A stretch of DNA of 64,000 nt, taken from Oxytricha trifallax (taxonomy: Eukaryota > Ciliophora > Spirotrichea > Sporadotrichida > Oxytrichidae). Below, piece after piece: positions 11,765-23,930 of the stretch (its first letter is position 1; each line of letters opens with the position of its first letter). The notes beneath the pieces are model-generated. The model was not told where the DNA came from. It ran no database searches and saw only the letters and a list, made by a program, of their open reading frames with translations. The DNA lies in contig ARYC01000092.1 in assembly GCA_000711775.1 (NCBI GenBank), forward strand, positions 186,001 to 250,000, given 5' to 3'. The translations under genes and the position numbers were made by a program.

Positions 11765-13269
11765 TCAATTCTCCTTTTTGACTATTAAGCTTTTTTCTGC
11801 CTATAGTCTAGCTTGATATCTATAAAAGACTTTATTACTTCCAAAAACTGTATCCCAAATGGTGAAAAATGAAGAGTAATTGCCGATATTATTTGAGTGA
11901 TGAAAATCGTGATATGTAGAGGAAGCTGAGAAAGGAATCAATCTAAATGGGCTCCAAGGAAATTCGTAACCACTGTGACCATCCATAGACTCAGCTATTC
12001 TAATAGTAACCCAAATTAAATAGGTGAAGTAATGCATTTATTTTCCAAGTATGGTTTGACCCACACTGCTTGGCAGTATGCTTCCAAGTAAGAAATCAAT
12101 AATGCTGAAGTATACATAAGCTTGGGCGATGTTCACTTTAATTTCATGATGCTTTTTGTGAACGTAAGGATAGATATACTTCCAGTGCATTAGTTTGTGA
12201 GTGAAATGAAAAGTGAAATCTTCACAAATTACGCAAAACAAGATTTGAAAGAATATCTCTTTTGAAGTAGGGAAACTTTCAAGATCATGTCTAAATGGTG
12301 ATTGCCAGTTATCTCCTTTAACTGCAGCTAAACTTAAATCTAACTATATTTTATTTTTAGTTTTTAACATACAAAGAATAAGTAAATAGTAGGTAGTAAG
12401 AAAAAATAGTATGAGAACCAAGTCTTGAATATCTTCCATCTCAATTCCTTCCATTCTTTCTACTTCTCTTCGCTTTTCTCTTGCCAAGGCCAAAGTTCAC
12501 TATTAACCTTATATTGCTCAAAGAATCCATAAATTACAACAAATCGGTAAAATGAATTTATAGAATGATATATAATTACATTTCTTTTGATGGTTTAAGC
12601 ATAAGCTGGTCGCTTAAAAAAAGATTTTATGATATAAACCATATTTAAAAAATTTTATTATTCAATATTTAATGGTCTAGTTAAAAGACAAATAAATATT
12701 TAAAGAAACCTATTTTTAAGTGGCAGATATGAAAAATATGGATTAAGGTGCAAACAACATACAAGCACTAACATTAGATTTTAAAACATATTCACTTGTG
12801 GAAACTATAAATTTAATTAATTTTCATTGTAGCTAAAACATTTATTTTTATTTTAAGTTAATGGTAAACCAAGCTTATAGATTATTATATAAGTCAAATT
12901 TATAGTGCTCGCATAAACTAAGTTAAAAAGCATTGAACCAAAGGCGAAAACTTGCCAGTCTTCCTCCCATCCGAAATATTTCCACATTTTCATTAAAGAG
13001 GGGTATACGTAATTCTTTCCAACTATTGGAAAACCCAAAAAGAATGTAATTGTAATAAAAGCAGCAATTACAAGTCCAAGACCCTTTTAAATCTCATTTA
13101 AATAAATAATTTTTCTATAAATTATAGAAATATTCTAAGTTTATGAGTAAGAGTTTTCTTCATTAACAATCAATGAAAAGAAATCTTTTCTTTGATATTG
13201 CTTAGTATTTTCCTATTTCTTGTTCCCAGATTCCTTAGAATTGGGCGTCTATCTTGAATCTATCTACAT
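11765..13269 (-). CDS. Sterol desaturase / C4-methyl oxidase family, copy B
   Basis: Paralogue of copy A with the same histidine boxes: HKLMH, HKKHH and HDFHH. It has the same HSGYEFPWSPFRLIPF block and C-terminal WDTVFGSNKVFYRYQ. The N-terminus (MQIDSRQTPNSKESG) ends at an INEEN motif like copy A, and an insert follows at the equivalent point (about 13090-13140). The next piece reads GLVIAAFITITFFLGFPIVGKNYVYP and EDWQVFAFGSMLFNL. A larger insert at about 12545-12845 separates this from FFEQYKVNSELWPWQEKSEEK. TGA is at 11765-11767. Copy A shares the FEQYKVNSELWPW string, which points to a tandem duplication within the lineage. In the macronucleus the two could share one chromosome or occupy separate ones. 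Confidence 0.8.
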
Positions 13270-13714
13270 ATTTTGATATATTAAATTATTTCCAAAAGTA
13301 TTAACGTCACATATTAATGATATTACGATGATTTAAATTGTTCATAGATTTGCAGTTTATAGTGAAATGACATTATATAAGATTATAAAATATTTGTTGA
13401 AAGTCAATCAATAGATTTACAAAATAAAAAATAGAATATAATTTCGAGACAATTAAAAATGGATTCTAGCAGAAATTTCAGATAAAGATAAGCAACACAG
13501 TAAGTATTAAATCCATTTTCCATTTATTGCACTTATTTGTCACTTATTCAAATTAAATATTAATGATCCTAACAAACACATAATAACACAATTTTTTAAA
13601 CGTATTTTATAGAAACTTTAGAGATTTTTCCTTAGAAGAGACATACCTTCTCTGTGTAGACCCTTAAACCTTACGGCCTTTTAAGTTAAGTATTGGTTCA
13701 TACGGTGTAATAAT
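13270..13714. other. Divergent intergenic region
   Basis: AT-rich, between the divergent starts of hydroxylase B and the PI3-kinase. It presumably holds both upstream regions. No conserved site or gene was recognised. Confidence 0.5.
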
Positions 13715-16700
13715 GGAAAATAAATAACCTATAAAATCAGATGAAAATCGTGAAGATAAAAAATAAGAGGATTTATCTCCCTAATTGAAATTACAGCAAG
13801 AAAATTCTTTGAAGGTTGGTTAAAGTAGTGTGAAAGAATTTAACAATAATCTGGAGGAAGAAAATTTAAGGTGCATCGAGAACAAAATAAAAAGGCATGT
13901 TTTTATCATGTAAGACCTCATGACATTAGACAATACCCCGGATGGTATAAAATGGGCACTAGAAACAAAGCATATTGCTTTAGACGCGCGACCAGTAAGA
14001 AAAGAGAGTAACGACGATGAAAATATTTAAAGCGACTACATGGATATTGAGAGCTATCGAAGATAGATGGTGCAGCCCTATTTACTACATGAAGAGTAGC
14101 ATAAATACCCCAGATACGTGAATCAATCAGATTTACCAAACAAAAATCTCAAGAATCCAAATGAAGACATTTTGATATACCTTAAGATTTGGATAGCTGA
14201 GGACATTCTTACAAGACCTAAGAGCTTCTTTCATAAAAACAGAGGGAAAAGCTCATCACAAAACTAAAAAACCTTCTTAGATATGCATGAAGTCTTTCTT
14301 CTAGATACGGCGAACAAAATTATTAGAAAAGTTCAGAAGAAAATCGATAAAATGCTTGACTTTGATATTAAAGAAAAGTAAAACAACTATATACTTAAGT
14401 TCAAAAATATCGAATCATACATTTACGGCAAAGAATAGCTGATATATTGCTTTCACATTTAAAATTGAATTTATTATTTGTTTATACTTCCAAGAGGTAA
14501 GAGATTTCTTAAGAAAAAGCAAGTCAGCAGGAGGGGATAAAAAGCCTCTTGAATTAGTTGTATTAATCATAGAAAATGATTCTTAATAATGTAACTTTCC
14601 ACCTCTGTATAACCGAAGATTTGAGGAAGACTTTAAGAGGCCATTTTCTAGAAGAAATTCTTCAAGGAACACTTAGTTTCTAGCAGGAGACGTAACTTCC
14701 AAGAAGTCTTAGACATTTGCTAATGAAAAATAATCTTTTAAATAAGAAAACGAAAGCAGAATGAGTGACTAATTAAGAATGACTAGTCTAGGCATGAAAA
14801 CTTTTGGGAATAAGAAAAATTCATCAACAGATGTTGATTAAGTAACTGAGAAGTACAAAGATGAGTCAATCTTTTTTATTAGAAAAACCTTTATTTTCAG
14901 TTCAATTTTTTATCTGTGCAATCTTTTTCTGGTATTTACCAAATGGCAGTCAGAAACAAAATTACAGCAGCGTTGACAGCTTGAACATGATATTTTATCC
15001 TTTCAATAGTAAAATCACGCTTTCTCCTCTATAAAATAATTACTTCACAAATAATGCTTAACCTATAAACAACGATGATCATTTCCTATCAAGCTAAATT
15101 TGTGATATTTTTACACTCCAAGTTTATGGAATCAGAGATATAGTGACAAAGCTCAAGCTTCTCCTTGAGAATCATTAATAAAAGCAAAAATTTAATCAAA
15201 AACAAAATTCGGATTCAAAATGCAAGAAAAAGCTGAAAAACTAATAACTGATTATTGAAATCGACTAAGTTATTATTGATCAAATTTTCCCAGATTTGAT
15301 GGTAAACCAGAGTTAAGTTTCTTTGAGATCTATCAAGACACTTCAAAATAATTCTTAAACAAACAAAAGCCTTATCCAAGGTTATTCAATAAATGATAAT
15401 TCAAAGCAACCTTTTGAACAAGCTTAAAAGCAATAAGATGCATTTATTGATAATAATGATCTCATTTAGAGACCAAGTTTAGTAAAATCTAAGACTATAA
15501 ACGTTGATGGTATCAGGAGAGCTACTATAAACTCTCGAAATAAATCAGAAAATAGAGAAGTTAAATAAGTACCATAGACATTAGGTTTTAAAGAGCTATC
15601 CTCAAATACAATGCAACAATTTTAAGTAGGATGTAACTTGAATTAAGATTAAAAGTAAGTGATTCATTATAGCCTAAGATCTAATCACACTTCTCATAAA
15701 AAGTCTAAAGTAAAAAGTTTTAGCATTGATTTTAAGAGCATAATCGTTCAAGCTCAACTCTAAAATTATACAGGTTCAAATTTTGTTATGATTTTAATTA
15801 TATCTTGGAAATAAACCTCTTTCAGAGTTCGCTTACACTAAGTTTGAAACTTACCAAGATAATGTACTTTTATAAGATGTAATAAGATTCAAGAAAATTG
15901 GGAACCATAAATCAAAGAATGCCTCGTTTATACATAAAAATGAAAACTACATAAAAATATAAGACTTACCAAGCTACACAAGAATTTGCTTCAATCTAAA
16001 CTTAATTAATAAAAAAGTTTATAAATCATTTTTACAAGCCCGTTTTATTAAGTTTTGAACAAGAAAAATATTAAGTTAAGTTAAGAAATATTAAGGCCTT
16101 TATTCTAGGCTCAGCAAGTGTCTCATTATTCGATTATAATAAAATGATGAAATCTGGACGAGTAAGCATTAACCTATGGCCTTTTTAGAAATACGATCCA
16201 AGAGTAGTATGTTAAGGAGAATGCCGAGTTTAAGATTAAAATTTCATGAATGAAAACAATCTCAGTTAACAAATCTCTTTGCAAATTGGATTTCCTAGAT
16301 ACGAGAGAAAGATATAATGGGCTTTGAAATAAGAAACAATCACTGCTTATTAGTAGGCGATAATCGAAACTCAAATTTTTGAGTCTTTTTTGGATTTAAA
16401 TGAAGACTCTCCAGAGCATTAACTAGGCTTTTAAAGTGAACATAAAAGATCGATTAGAAATCCTTACGTAGTTAGTAGTCATTATGAGAATGGTAACTAA
16501 GGAGGCGGCAATATTATAGATTAAGATGGCTTCAATTTAAGAGAAGTTAAGAAAATGCTTGATAAGTACCCACTTGAAGAAAAGAACACAAAGAAGTATA
16601 CATATAACCCTGAACTTATCATAAAGAACAAGAAATATGTGGATATTTTACCTTCATTTGTTAAAGCAGTTGACTTCACTAATTAGGATTAACTGATTGT

Positions 16701-19700
16701 GTGTTACAATTATCTTGATAAATCATAGAGAGCAAAAGACTTAAAACCAGAGGAAGCTCTTGCATTATATTAAATTAAAAAGTGTAGTAATTTCAATTAC
16801 TTTTTTATGAAATGATTGTTAGACTCCAAGTTTGGAGATGAGAAAGTGAGACTCTTTGCAGTTCAAAAACTTACAGAATTAGATGATTACACAATTGCAC
16901 TATACATGCCTCAATTAATTCAAGCTTTGAAATCTGAACTCTATCACTAATCTTACCTATCAGAATTCCTTCTGGAAAGAGCAATTAGAAACACAGGTGT
17001 AATTGGTCATACATTCTTTTGGACTTTAAAAGCAAGTTTACATGACAGTAAAAGTTTCGAGCGATTTTATTTGATCATGGAGAGATTCTTAATGTGCTGT
17101 GGCAGATTCAAATTTACACTATATAACCAGAATCTTATGAATAAAGCGCTTAAAGAAGTATCGCACTTTCAATAAACATACAGAGATAGTATTAAACATG
17201 AAAATTTCATTGCTAATTCAAAGAGATAAATTGAAATCATGAATACTTTGCTTCAATTAAAACAGTTAGAAATAAAAGAAAAAATTATTTATGTATTAAG
17301 AAACGAGTAGTAGGAATTTAGCTAATCAATAATTCAAGAAATAAGTGAGAGATATGAGAATAAGTTTGAGTAGATTAGAAAAAGACAAAATGAAATACCT
17401 AAGCATGACAAATCTAATCCAATCAAGCTTTCAGATTTCATTCATGATGTGCCAAACATGGTCGGAGAAGAAATCGACTTTTATTTCCCATTAGAGCCCA
17501 AGAAACCAATCAAATAACTGTCTGATGGGGAAAATCGATTTTTCTCATCAAAGAAGCTGCCAATGATGCTTACTGCTATTTTGAGGTCAGATTAGATATG
17601 TGAAAACGCTGACATAAATTATTTTAATTTTTTAAGTAGGGATATTCCGTCTAATTTGGACGGTTAACCCAAATAAACCCTATATATCATTAAAAAACTT
17701 TTGTAGGTAGAATGTAAAATATGTTTTATTTATAAGTTTGAAATAGATTATTCATGAGTTAAAAAATTCCGGAATATTTTGAAATATATTTAAAAGCATT
17801 TGCATTTATTTTACTCTAAATGTTTTAATAATTGATATATTAAGTATTTATAAAGTCTCTTGAATTTCAAGTATTTTTAATTAATGTTTACACATATATA
17901 GAAAGGTCAAAAATTATATTAATTGTATATGAATAAGAAAAAGAAATTAGAGCTTTGAATATAGTTAAATTTTAAAAGTATTGATTCCATTTCATTTAAA
18001 TTTATTTATTTAAGATTTTTAAATGCGTTGTTAAATTTTTTAGCTAGAATATATGACTATCACATCCTATCTTTTCATAGAGAATTTTTAGTTGATTTAA
18101 TTATGCACAACTATGATATATTTTCTAGTTTAGAGCAACAACTAGCTCTCTCAAATATTACCAAATGCCCCTAGACTTCCCTCTCTAAAACAAAATCAAA
18201 GCCAATTAGAGCAATAAAAACTAAAAATAATCTTCAAATATGGAGATGATTTAAGATAGGACAATTTAGTATTGCAAATTTTCAAACTTATGGATAAGCT
18301 CTGGGTTGAGCAGGACTTAAACCTCGAGATGCTTGCCTACAATATATTTGAAATTGGGTACTAAATGGGATATCTTGAACTTGTAGATTAGTCATTAGAA
18401 TATGCAGAAATTTATGAGAAGATGGGCAATCACAGTCCATTCAAAGATTATAAACCTTATTCTTTTATTAAATATAAGATGATACACTCTATCGATATGT
18501 GAATACACTATGGCAAAACGAAACATAGAATATCATAATAGAGAGACCACACTATCTCTAAAACTTTATCAAGAGCTTGGCAAGTTAAGTGGTTGCTTCT
18601 TATATACTTTCGATTGGAGATCGTCATTGTGGAAACTATATGTTCTAAAAATATACCGGAAAGTTTTTTCACATTGACTTTGGACATTTAAACCTGTAAA
18701 TACTTTATGGTAAATTATTGCATTAGTCTAATAAAAAGATTAAAGTCAATTATTTATTAGAGCATAATCTACTAAATTGACACTCATTTATAGTGTTTTA
18801 TGCAAAAGAAACATAAATCTTTTTATCATATTAATCTTAGTCAATTTATTTAAAATTATAAGTATAATGTCATAAATAGACCCCTAATATATATATATAT
18901 ATATATATATATTTATTAAAACTCATTCTAAAAATCATAATATTTTTAATAGAAGTCCAATATATTAAAGGTTTTAATTTTATGGGGCATAAAAAGAAGT
19001 TCTTGTTCTTTGAAGTTGAAAAAGAGCCTTTCATATATCAGAAGTAATTTAACTACTTCATTCAAAACTTCAAAACAGTGGGATTTGAGAGATCTGATAC
19101 TATACATGAACTTAACACTCAATAAAACTTAGACAATTCAGTTCAAGACTACTAAAAATCTTAAAATACTCAGCAAGGGCAGGATAATCATAAAAAACTT
19201 GAGGACAAAGAATTTAATAAAAAATCTGCGAAACATGGTCATTCAAGCTCATAATCATAATATTTAAAATGGAGGAATTCCTATATTTTAAAGTTAAATG
19301 TTTATATAACATGTTTTTTAAAAAACATAAGTCTCCTCTTCAAAATCACGGAAATAAAAGAAGCACGATAAAATTCAAGAGATTGAGAAATACTGCTGTG
19401 AAGCTTTCAAGATTTTAAGATAAAATTCTCACACTTTAATTAACCTCCTTATGCTAATGGTTGTTTCTGGAATCGATTAACTGACTGAAGATGGAATCAT
19501 GCAAATGACTTAGAGATTAAAATTGAAAGTTAGTACTTATTTTTAAAAAAATATTTTAATGAAAGTAAGCGATGAGGAAGCAGAAAATGAATTCAAAAAG
19601 TAGATACAAATGGCTCTTGGGATTCATAGAAGGAAAATTACTGATTATTTACATGTTGGAAAACATCAACATAAAAGAAATGTTTGCACAAATTTATTTA

Positions 19701-19726
19701 GATGCTGTTGTATGTGCTGTCATTGA
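13715..19726 (+). CDS. Phosphatidylinositol 3-kinase catalytic subunit
   Basis: Phosphorylates the 3-position of phosphoinositides at membranes. The start at 13715 gives MENKQPIKSDENRED. An N-terminal helical region with LIYLKIWIAED follows, then QEVRDFLRKSK...LELVVLII (adaptor- or Ras-binding-like region). A C2-like region (about 15800-16400) has LPSYTRICFNL and INLWPFQKYDPRVV. The PIK helical domain (about 16820-17250) has LTELDDYTIALYMPQLIQAL. The kinase domain starts near FFSSKKLPMML and has LKIIFKYGDDLRQD (about 18230), YILSIGDRHCGN (catalytic loop, about 18620) and FHIDFGH (about 18680). After an IES it continues KKKFLFFEVEKEPF. The C-terminal lobe reads VSGIDQLTEDGIMQM and KVSDEEAENEFKKQI, and ends in a Cys-rich tail before TGA at 19724-19726. 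The DRH and DFG-type (DFGH) motifs are intact, so it should be active. C2 plus possible RBD suggests class I/II-like rather than VPS34, but the class is not settled. Confidence 0.88.
14867..14918 (+). other. IES, 52 bp, pointer CAATCTTTTT
   Basis: A 10-bp perfect repeat lies at 14867-14876 and 14919-14928. Deletion joins ...TEKYKDESIFF to WYLPNGSQKQNYSS in frame within the PI3-kinase. Confidence 0.85.
17695..18120. other. IES in the PI3-kinase N-lobe
   Basis: AT-rich non-coding stretch between ...LRSDQICENADINYF and the piece that reads PRLPSLKQNQSQLEQQKLKIIF before the GDDLRQD motif. Edges are estimated from loss of coding character; the pointer was not resolved. Confidence 0.55.
18685..18987 (+). 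other. IES, about 303 bp, pointer CAT
   Basis: Joining CAT at 18685-18687 to CAT at 18988-18990 connects FHIDFGH directly to KKKFLFFEVEKEPF, the normal continuation of the PI3-kinase activation segment. The insert contains a (TA)n tract. The pointer is only 3 bp, so the exact position is less secure than the join itself. Confidence 0.65.
18887..18912. repeat. (TA)n simple repeat
   Basis: About 13 tandem TA units inside the 18685-18987 IES. It is a simple dinucleotide tract with no other visible role. Confidence 0.9.
19524..19559 (+). other. Tiny IES, 36 bp, pointer TGAAAGT
   Basis: TGAAAGT occurs at 19524-19530 and 19560-19566. Removing 36 bp joins MQMTQRLKL to KVSDEEAENEF, as expected in the PI3-kinase C-lobe. 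The insert is a multiple of three and has no TGA, so retention would only add 12 residues. Confidence 0.65.
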
Positions 19727-19891
19727 TATTTTAAGAAGTTATAGATAGCTTTTAAACTAATATATTAAAAAAAAGTAAATTAAATTTTTAATAAGAATCA
19801 TGGAAATATTTACCATTTTCATTTATTATACCAAGTTTTTGGATTAAAAAAGGCTTACTCTAATAAAAAATAATAAAAAACTGTTTTTTTA

Positions 19892-22800
19892 TCATCGATT
19901 TATTTTAATTCTATCGGATGGATCAACATCCATATTTCTAAGCTATTACTATTTCTCTGAGAGCATCTGCTTGAGCATATTAATTTCATTGGAAAATTTC
20001 GCTTGATTTATTTGAAAACTCTCCTCTATCGCATCTACTTTCATCTGCTCTCTTTATAGCTTAATTTCGTAGGCTACTTTTTCATCCTCCCAGTCTTCGT
20101 AATCATTTGAGTTCATTTAGTTGTTGTAGTTCGTTTACTAAGGTTTAAAATTAAAGAATTTTAAATAGACTTAAACATTTCCATAATTCATGTAATAATT
20201 TATCAGACAAAAAAAGGACCTTTGTTCTCAGTCCTATTCATAAGTTCTAATTTAAGATCGCTAAGTAGTTTCTCAAGGTTTTGCGTTTCTTTTCTCATTC
20301 TCTCTACTTCAGAGTTTTCCATGCTAGGCCCAAAAGAAGCCTCCTTAACTTAATGTTAAAGCCTTGCTATCTCATCTTTAAGACTTTCGCTCTCAATAGT
20401 ATTATCTCTAGCTTTTTCCTTGCTTTTGACTTTGTTTTCAAGCAAATTCTCTAATCTTGCAATAACAGCTTCCTGCTTCTTTATAGTCTCTTGAAATGTA
20501 ACTTCTTTTTGAGTTTCCTTCTAAAGTTCCTATAATTTCAAAGATTTGGCGGCATGCTCTTGTTGCAAAGTGTCTAGTTCCTTGTCAAGTTCAGAGATTG
20601 TATCCAGGTCTTTGTATGCATTTTTTATCAATTCCTCGAATTCATGATTCCTGAGACGCTCTGTTTTGTAGGCTTAAGCCAACTTCAAAACTTTGTTTTT
20701 TACTTCAGAAGCTGACATTTTAATGATGTCTTTTGTAATCTCGACATCTCTCTCTATTTATTCTTCAGCTTCAAGCTTTTAATGGAGTTTGTAGTTTTCT
20801 AGTTTTAGCTGCTTGATTGAAGTGCGCAAGCCCAGTATTTCATTACCTTTGAGCTTCAAATCGTCTGACTTATCGTTGATTTGCTTGGCTACTCTGTGGA
20901 TCAATTCTTACTTCTGCTGTAATTCTTTCGACAGAAACTTAAAAATAATTTTCATTAAGGCATTTAGCATTAATAAAAAGATATGATTTTACAAAAATCA
21001 AATAAAATTAATAATAAAGTAAATAAAGAGACTTAATATTATTATAAAAAGTAGCAGACTTTGTTGTTTGAAGAGTGCATGCTGTATGATATTTTTTAAA
21101 TTCTATTTTTCAATTAAATATTGAGAATAAAATGATTTGGCTAAATAATTGTAAAATTAGTTAATTTCTTTAATATTTAACACTCACACAAATAATTGTA
21201 CTATAATGTATAAAACTACCATCTATCTTTCTCATCAAAATAGTCATAAGTACCATTAACCTCTAAATTAAATAGAGTTAAACGTTTTTATATCCTTACT
21301 TTCATTTCGCTCAATGCCTTTCTTTGTCTCATAGTCATATTCAAAGTTCTCCTCAAAGAATTCATCCACAGCTTCCGTTGGAAAACACGATAGATCAAGT
21401 CTACATTTAGAGACAACCAAGGCTCTGTACATGGGATTATGCTCATCAAATTTCACGCTGAAAGTCATCTTCTCATGAGAGTAGGAACTATACATAAAAT
21501 TAACTATAATTTATGTGTGCTTACTAGAGCAATCTCCTGAGGTCAATATCCAAGATATCGGTGGCACCTACTACTATATTTGGCATTTGATGCTTGAAAG
21601 TCTTAGACTCCTCGTTAACCACTATAAATATTCTGCTTTTACGATCTAGGAAGCTCTTTGGCATCCTGAAGTAAGTCAAAGAATTATGAATGTTTCTTAT
21701 GGGGTCAGGTGGAACTCTCAAAGCTGGTGAGAGATAGAGCGAGTAAGATTAATTATTTTAGTACTAAAAGGCTCTTGCTATACTTTGCTCATCATTCAAA
21801 TCTATGGTTATGTAGGGGGTATCAGTGGGGATATAACCGTCTGTGGTAAAGAGACAGTTGAACTATTTGCAGACATAGGGGATTGGGTCGAAATCGGCCC
21901 AATGCAAAGTCACTGTACAGATTGAATCAACAAAACTTTCTAGTTGTTTCTCCAGACATAGACTTACATAGATTACAGGATGCGCATTAAAAACACTGAT
22001 AATATTAGATATAAAAACTTATAGTTTATAAATTTATTATATTTTCTCATCACTATAATTAATGATATTTCAGAGTTAAGGTTTAGAATTTTTAAAAAAC
22101 ACTATTAAATGGTGGATATTAAATATACACAACACTATAAATTATTTTTAATGAGCTCTTGTTTGAAATCTTATTTTATTCATAATTAAATCTTAGCATT
22201 AAAAATAATTAATTTAATTTTACTTAAACAAAACTTATTGAGATTTTTTATGAGGCATTCCTATAAAATATATACTAAAACGAAAGTAAGTTTTTTTGCC
22301 AATCTAATATAAATTCAACAAATCTATTAATTATATAATTTCTATGGTATAGAAAAAAAATATTAAAGAAAACCTTTTTATTATTTGTTAATTTTCAACA
22401 TTTTTATTAAAAACTCAACCGTCTTTATTTCAAATTTTAACATTTTTTTACATAAATTAGTAAATAATTACGATATAATGCTTTGAAAATTATGGGTTTT
22501 TAATTATAGTCACCTCCTCTAAGATGTATTTCAAGATGAATTGGCTTAAACGTTTTGAAAAAGTTAAGTGGAATGCAAAACCTTTCGAAAGGCTCTCCAA
22601 CTGTATTATCAGTAAGACTAAACCACAGAAAACCTTCGATGTCTGGGTGGGTGGGAGGATTATTAATTATCAACTATTAGTTCCAATGAGGATGTCTATT
22701 CTCTTCCACTATAACACTGTATTATCTTGTGTATGCATCCACAGTGGAGTAGTACAAGGATGGAGACCAGGCTACTTCAGCAAAAATAGAGGGCATTTTA

Positions 22801-23536
22801 TGAGGCTATAAACTATTGAAAGGCATGTCAACACCTGCTCTGAGGTCTACCCTGATTCTCCATTCGAAATTTGAGTTTTCTACAGGCATATATTAAATTG
22901 CAGAGCCTGATATTTCTGGTCGTTTGTTATCCAAGCTCTTCATTAAAGTATCTCCATATTTTTATTAGTTGTCAGTTACCAAAAGCAAAGAAATGTTAAA
23001 TCTTCCTATGCTCTCTTCAACCATATCTCTAGCATTAAATCTTCCAGAAGCTTCCCCAATTTTAGAGAAATCATTAGCCCTCGTAAATTTTAAAGATTGA
23101 TAGATTAACTTTTGCGATTCCGCATAATTTTGTAAGTGTAAAATTAATGGCCTTAATTCTATAGTACACTCTCCAAGCAAAGTCTTTTCCTATTTCGTTT
23201 TTTATTCTCCATTGACTATATCTTTGAACTCTTTTATCCTAAAAGCTTAAAACTATAATTCATTGTTTAAACATGAAATATTTTTGTGCATACATTCAAC
23301 TTAGATTCAGAAAGCTCTCGCTTGATAGGCAAATTGAACTTATTTATGTTGAATATTGGATTCGCTGTTTTCCCTGAAATATCAGTTCTTCTCTATAAAA
23401 TTAGGGAATAAAATTGTTTTACTTTATCGCCGGTGTGATCAAGTTCTATAGTTATATAATACTTGAAATCGTCAGATTGAAATATTGCAGTGTCAATTGT
23501 AACTTGCAAAGCTTTGAATTCCTATTAATTTTCCAT
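19892..23536 (-). CDS. C2-domain plus coiled-coil protein (CCDC33-like)
   Basis: The start at 23536 gives MENQQEFKALQVTIDTAIF followed by FKYYITIELDHTGDKVKQFY, a beta-rich C2-like segment. Further pieces include STFNISLLLVTDN (about 22965-23180), a middle region at about 22510-22960, VPPDPIRNIHNSLTYFRMP (21524-21721) and MTFSVKFDEHNPMYRALVVSK (21268-21490), the last again C2-like. From about 20940 down to 20180 the product is continuous heptad-rich coiled coil (ELQQKQELIHRVAKQIND, then KTERLRNHEFEELIKNAYKDL, then KKQEAVIARLENLLENK). A last piece at about 20110-19892 ends in MDVDPSDRIKINR before TGA. N-terminal C2 modules with a C-terminal coiled coil resemble the CCDC33 family, but I cannot confirm this without a search. 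IESs lie at about 20945-21267 and 22005-22505. Confidence 0.6.
20945..21267. other. AT-rich IES
   Basis: No coding character; it lies between the coiled-coil piece and the piece carrying ERNESKDIKTFN. The pointer was not resolved. Confidence 0.5.
22005..22505. other. AT-rich IES, about 500 bp
   Basis: Very A/T-rich non-coding stretch between two pieces of the C2/coiled-coil gene. Long enough to hold a decayed mobile element, but no inverted ends were seen. The pointer was not resolved. Confidence 0.5.
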
Positions 23537-23930
23537 TTCAATTTATTAATTTAAAATTAAATAAAAATTGGGTAGAGATAAATAAGCGTGATCAATAATT
23601 TAAAGATAAAAGATATTTTTTAATCAAATTAGTCTCTAATAAAAATTAATTATATTAATTTATATAATTTAAAACGCACTTTATGTTGCTAAAATAATAA
23701 TATATTCAACAAATGACAACCTTTTTATTATAAAATGAATTTTATTCTAATTTATTTGATTTGTTTTATAATCTCTATTAACTACGATTGTGTTTTCTCT
23801 GCTCTTTTCATTCCTATATATTATATTCAAGTATACTCTAATCAATTTTTGTATTAATTTACTTTGGAGTTTGATGGAGAAAAACTATTCCATCATAAAA
23901 ATATTTAAGTTAATTTCATAAAAACCTATT
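23537..23930. other. Divergent intergenic region
   Basis: A/T-rich upstream DNA between the divergent C2/coiled-coil and LRR genes. No motif recognised. Confidence 0.5.

Noticed and set aside
22524..22811. 95-codon plus-strand ORF (MYFKMNWLKRFEKVKWNAKP)
   Set aside because: Lies opposite a minus-strand piece of the C2/coiled-coil gene; no domain and no flanking coding support.
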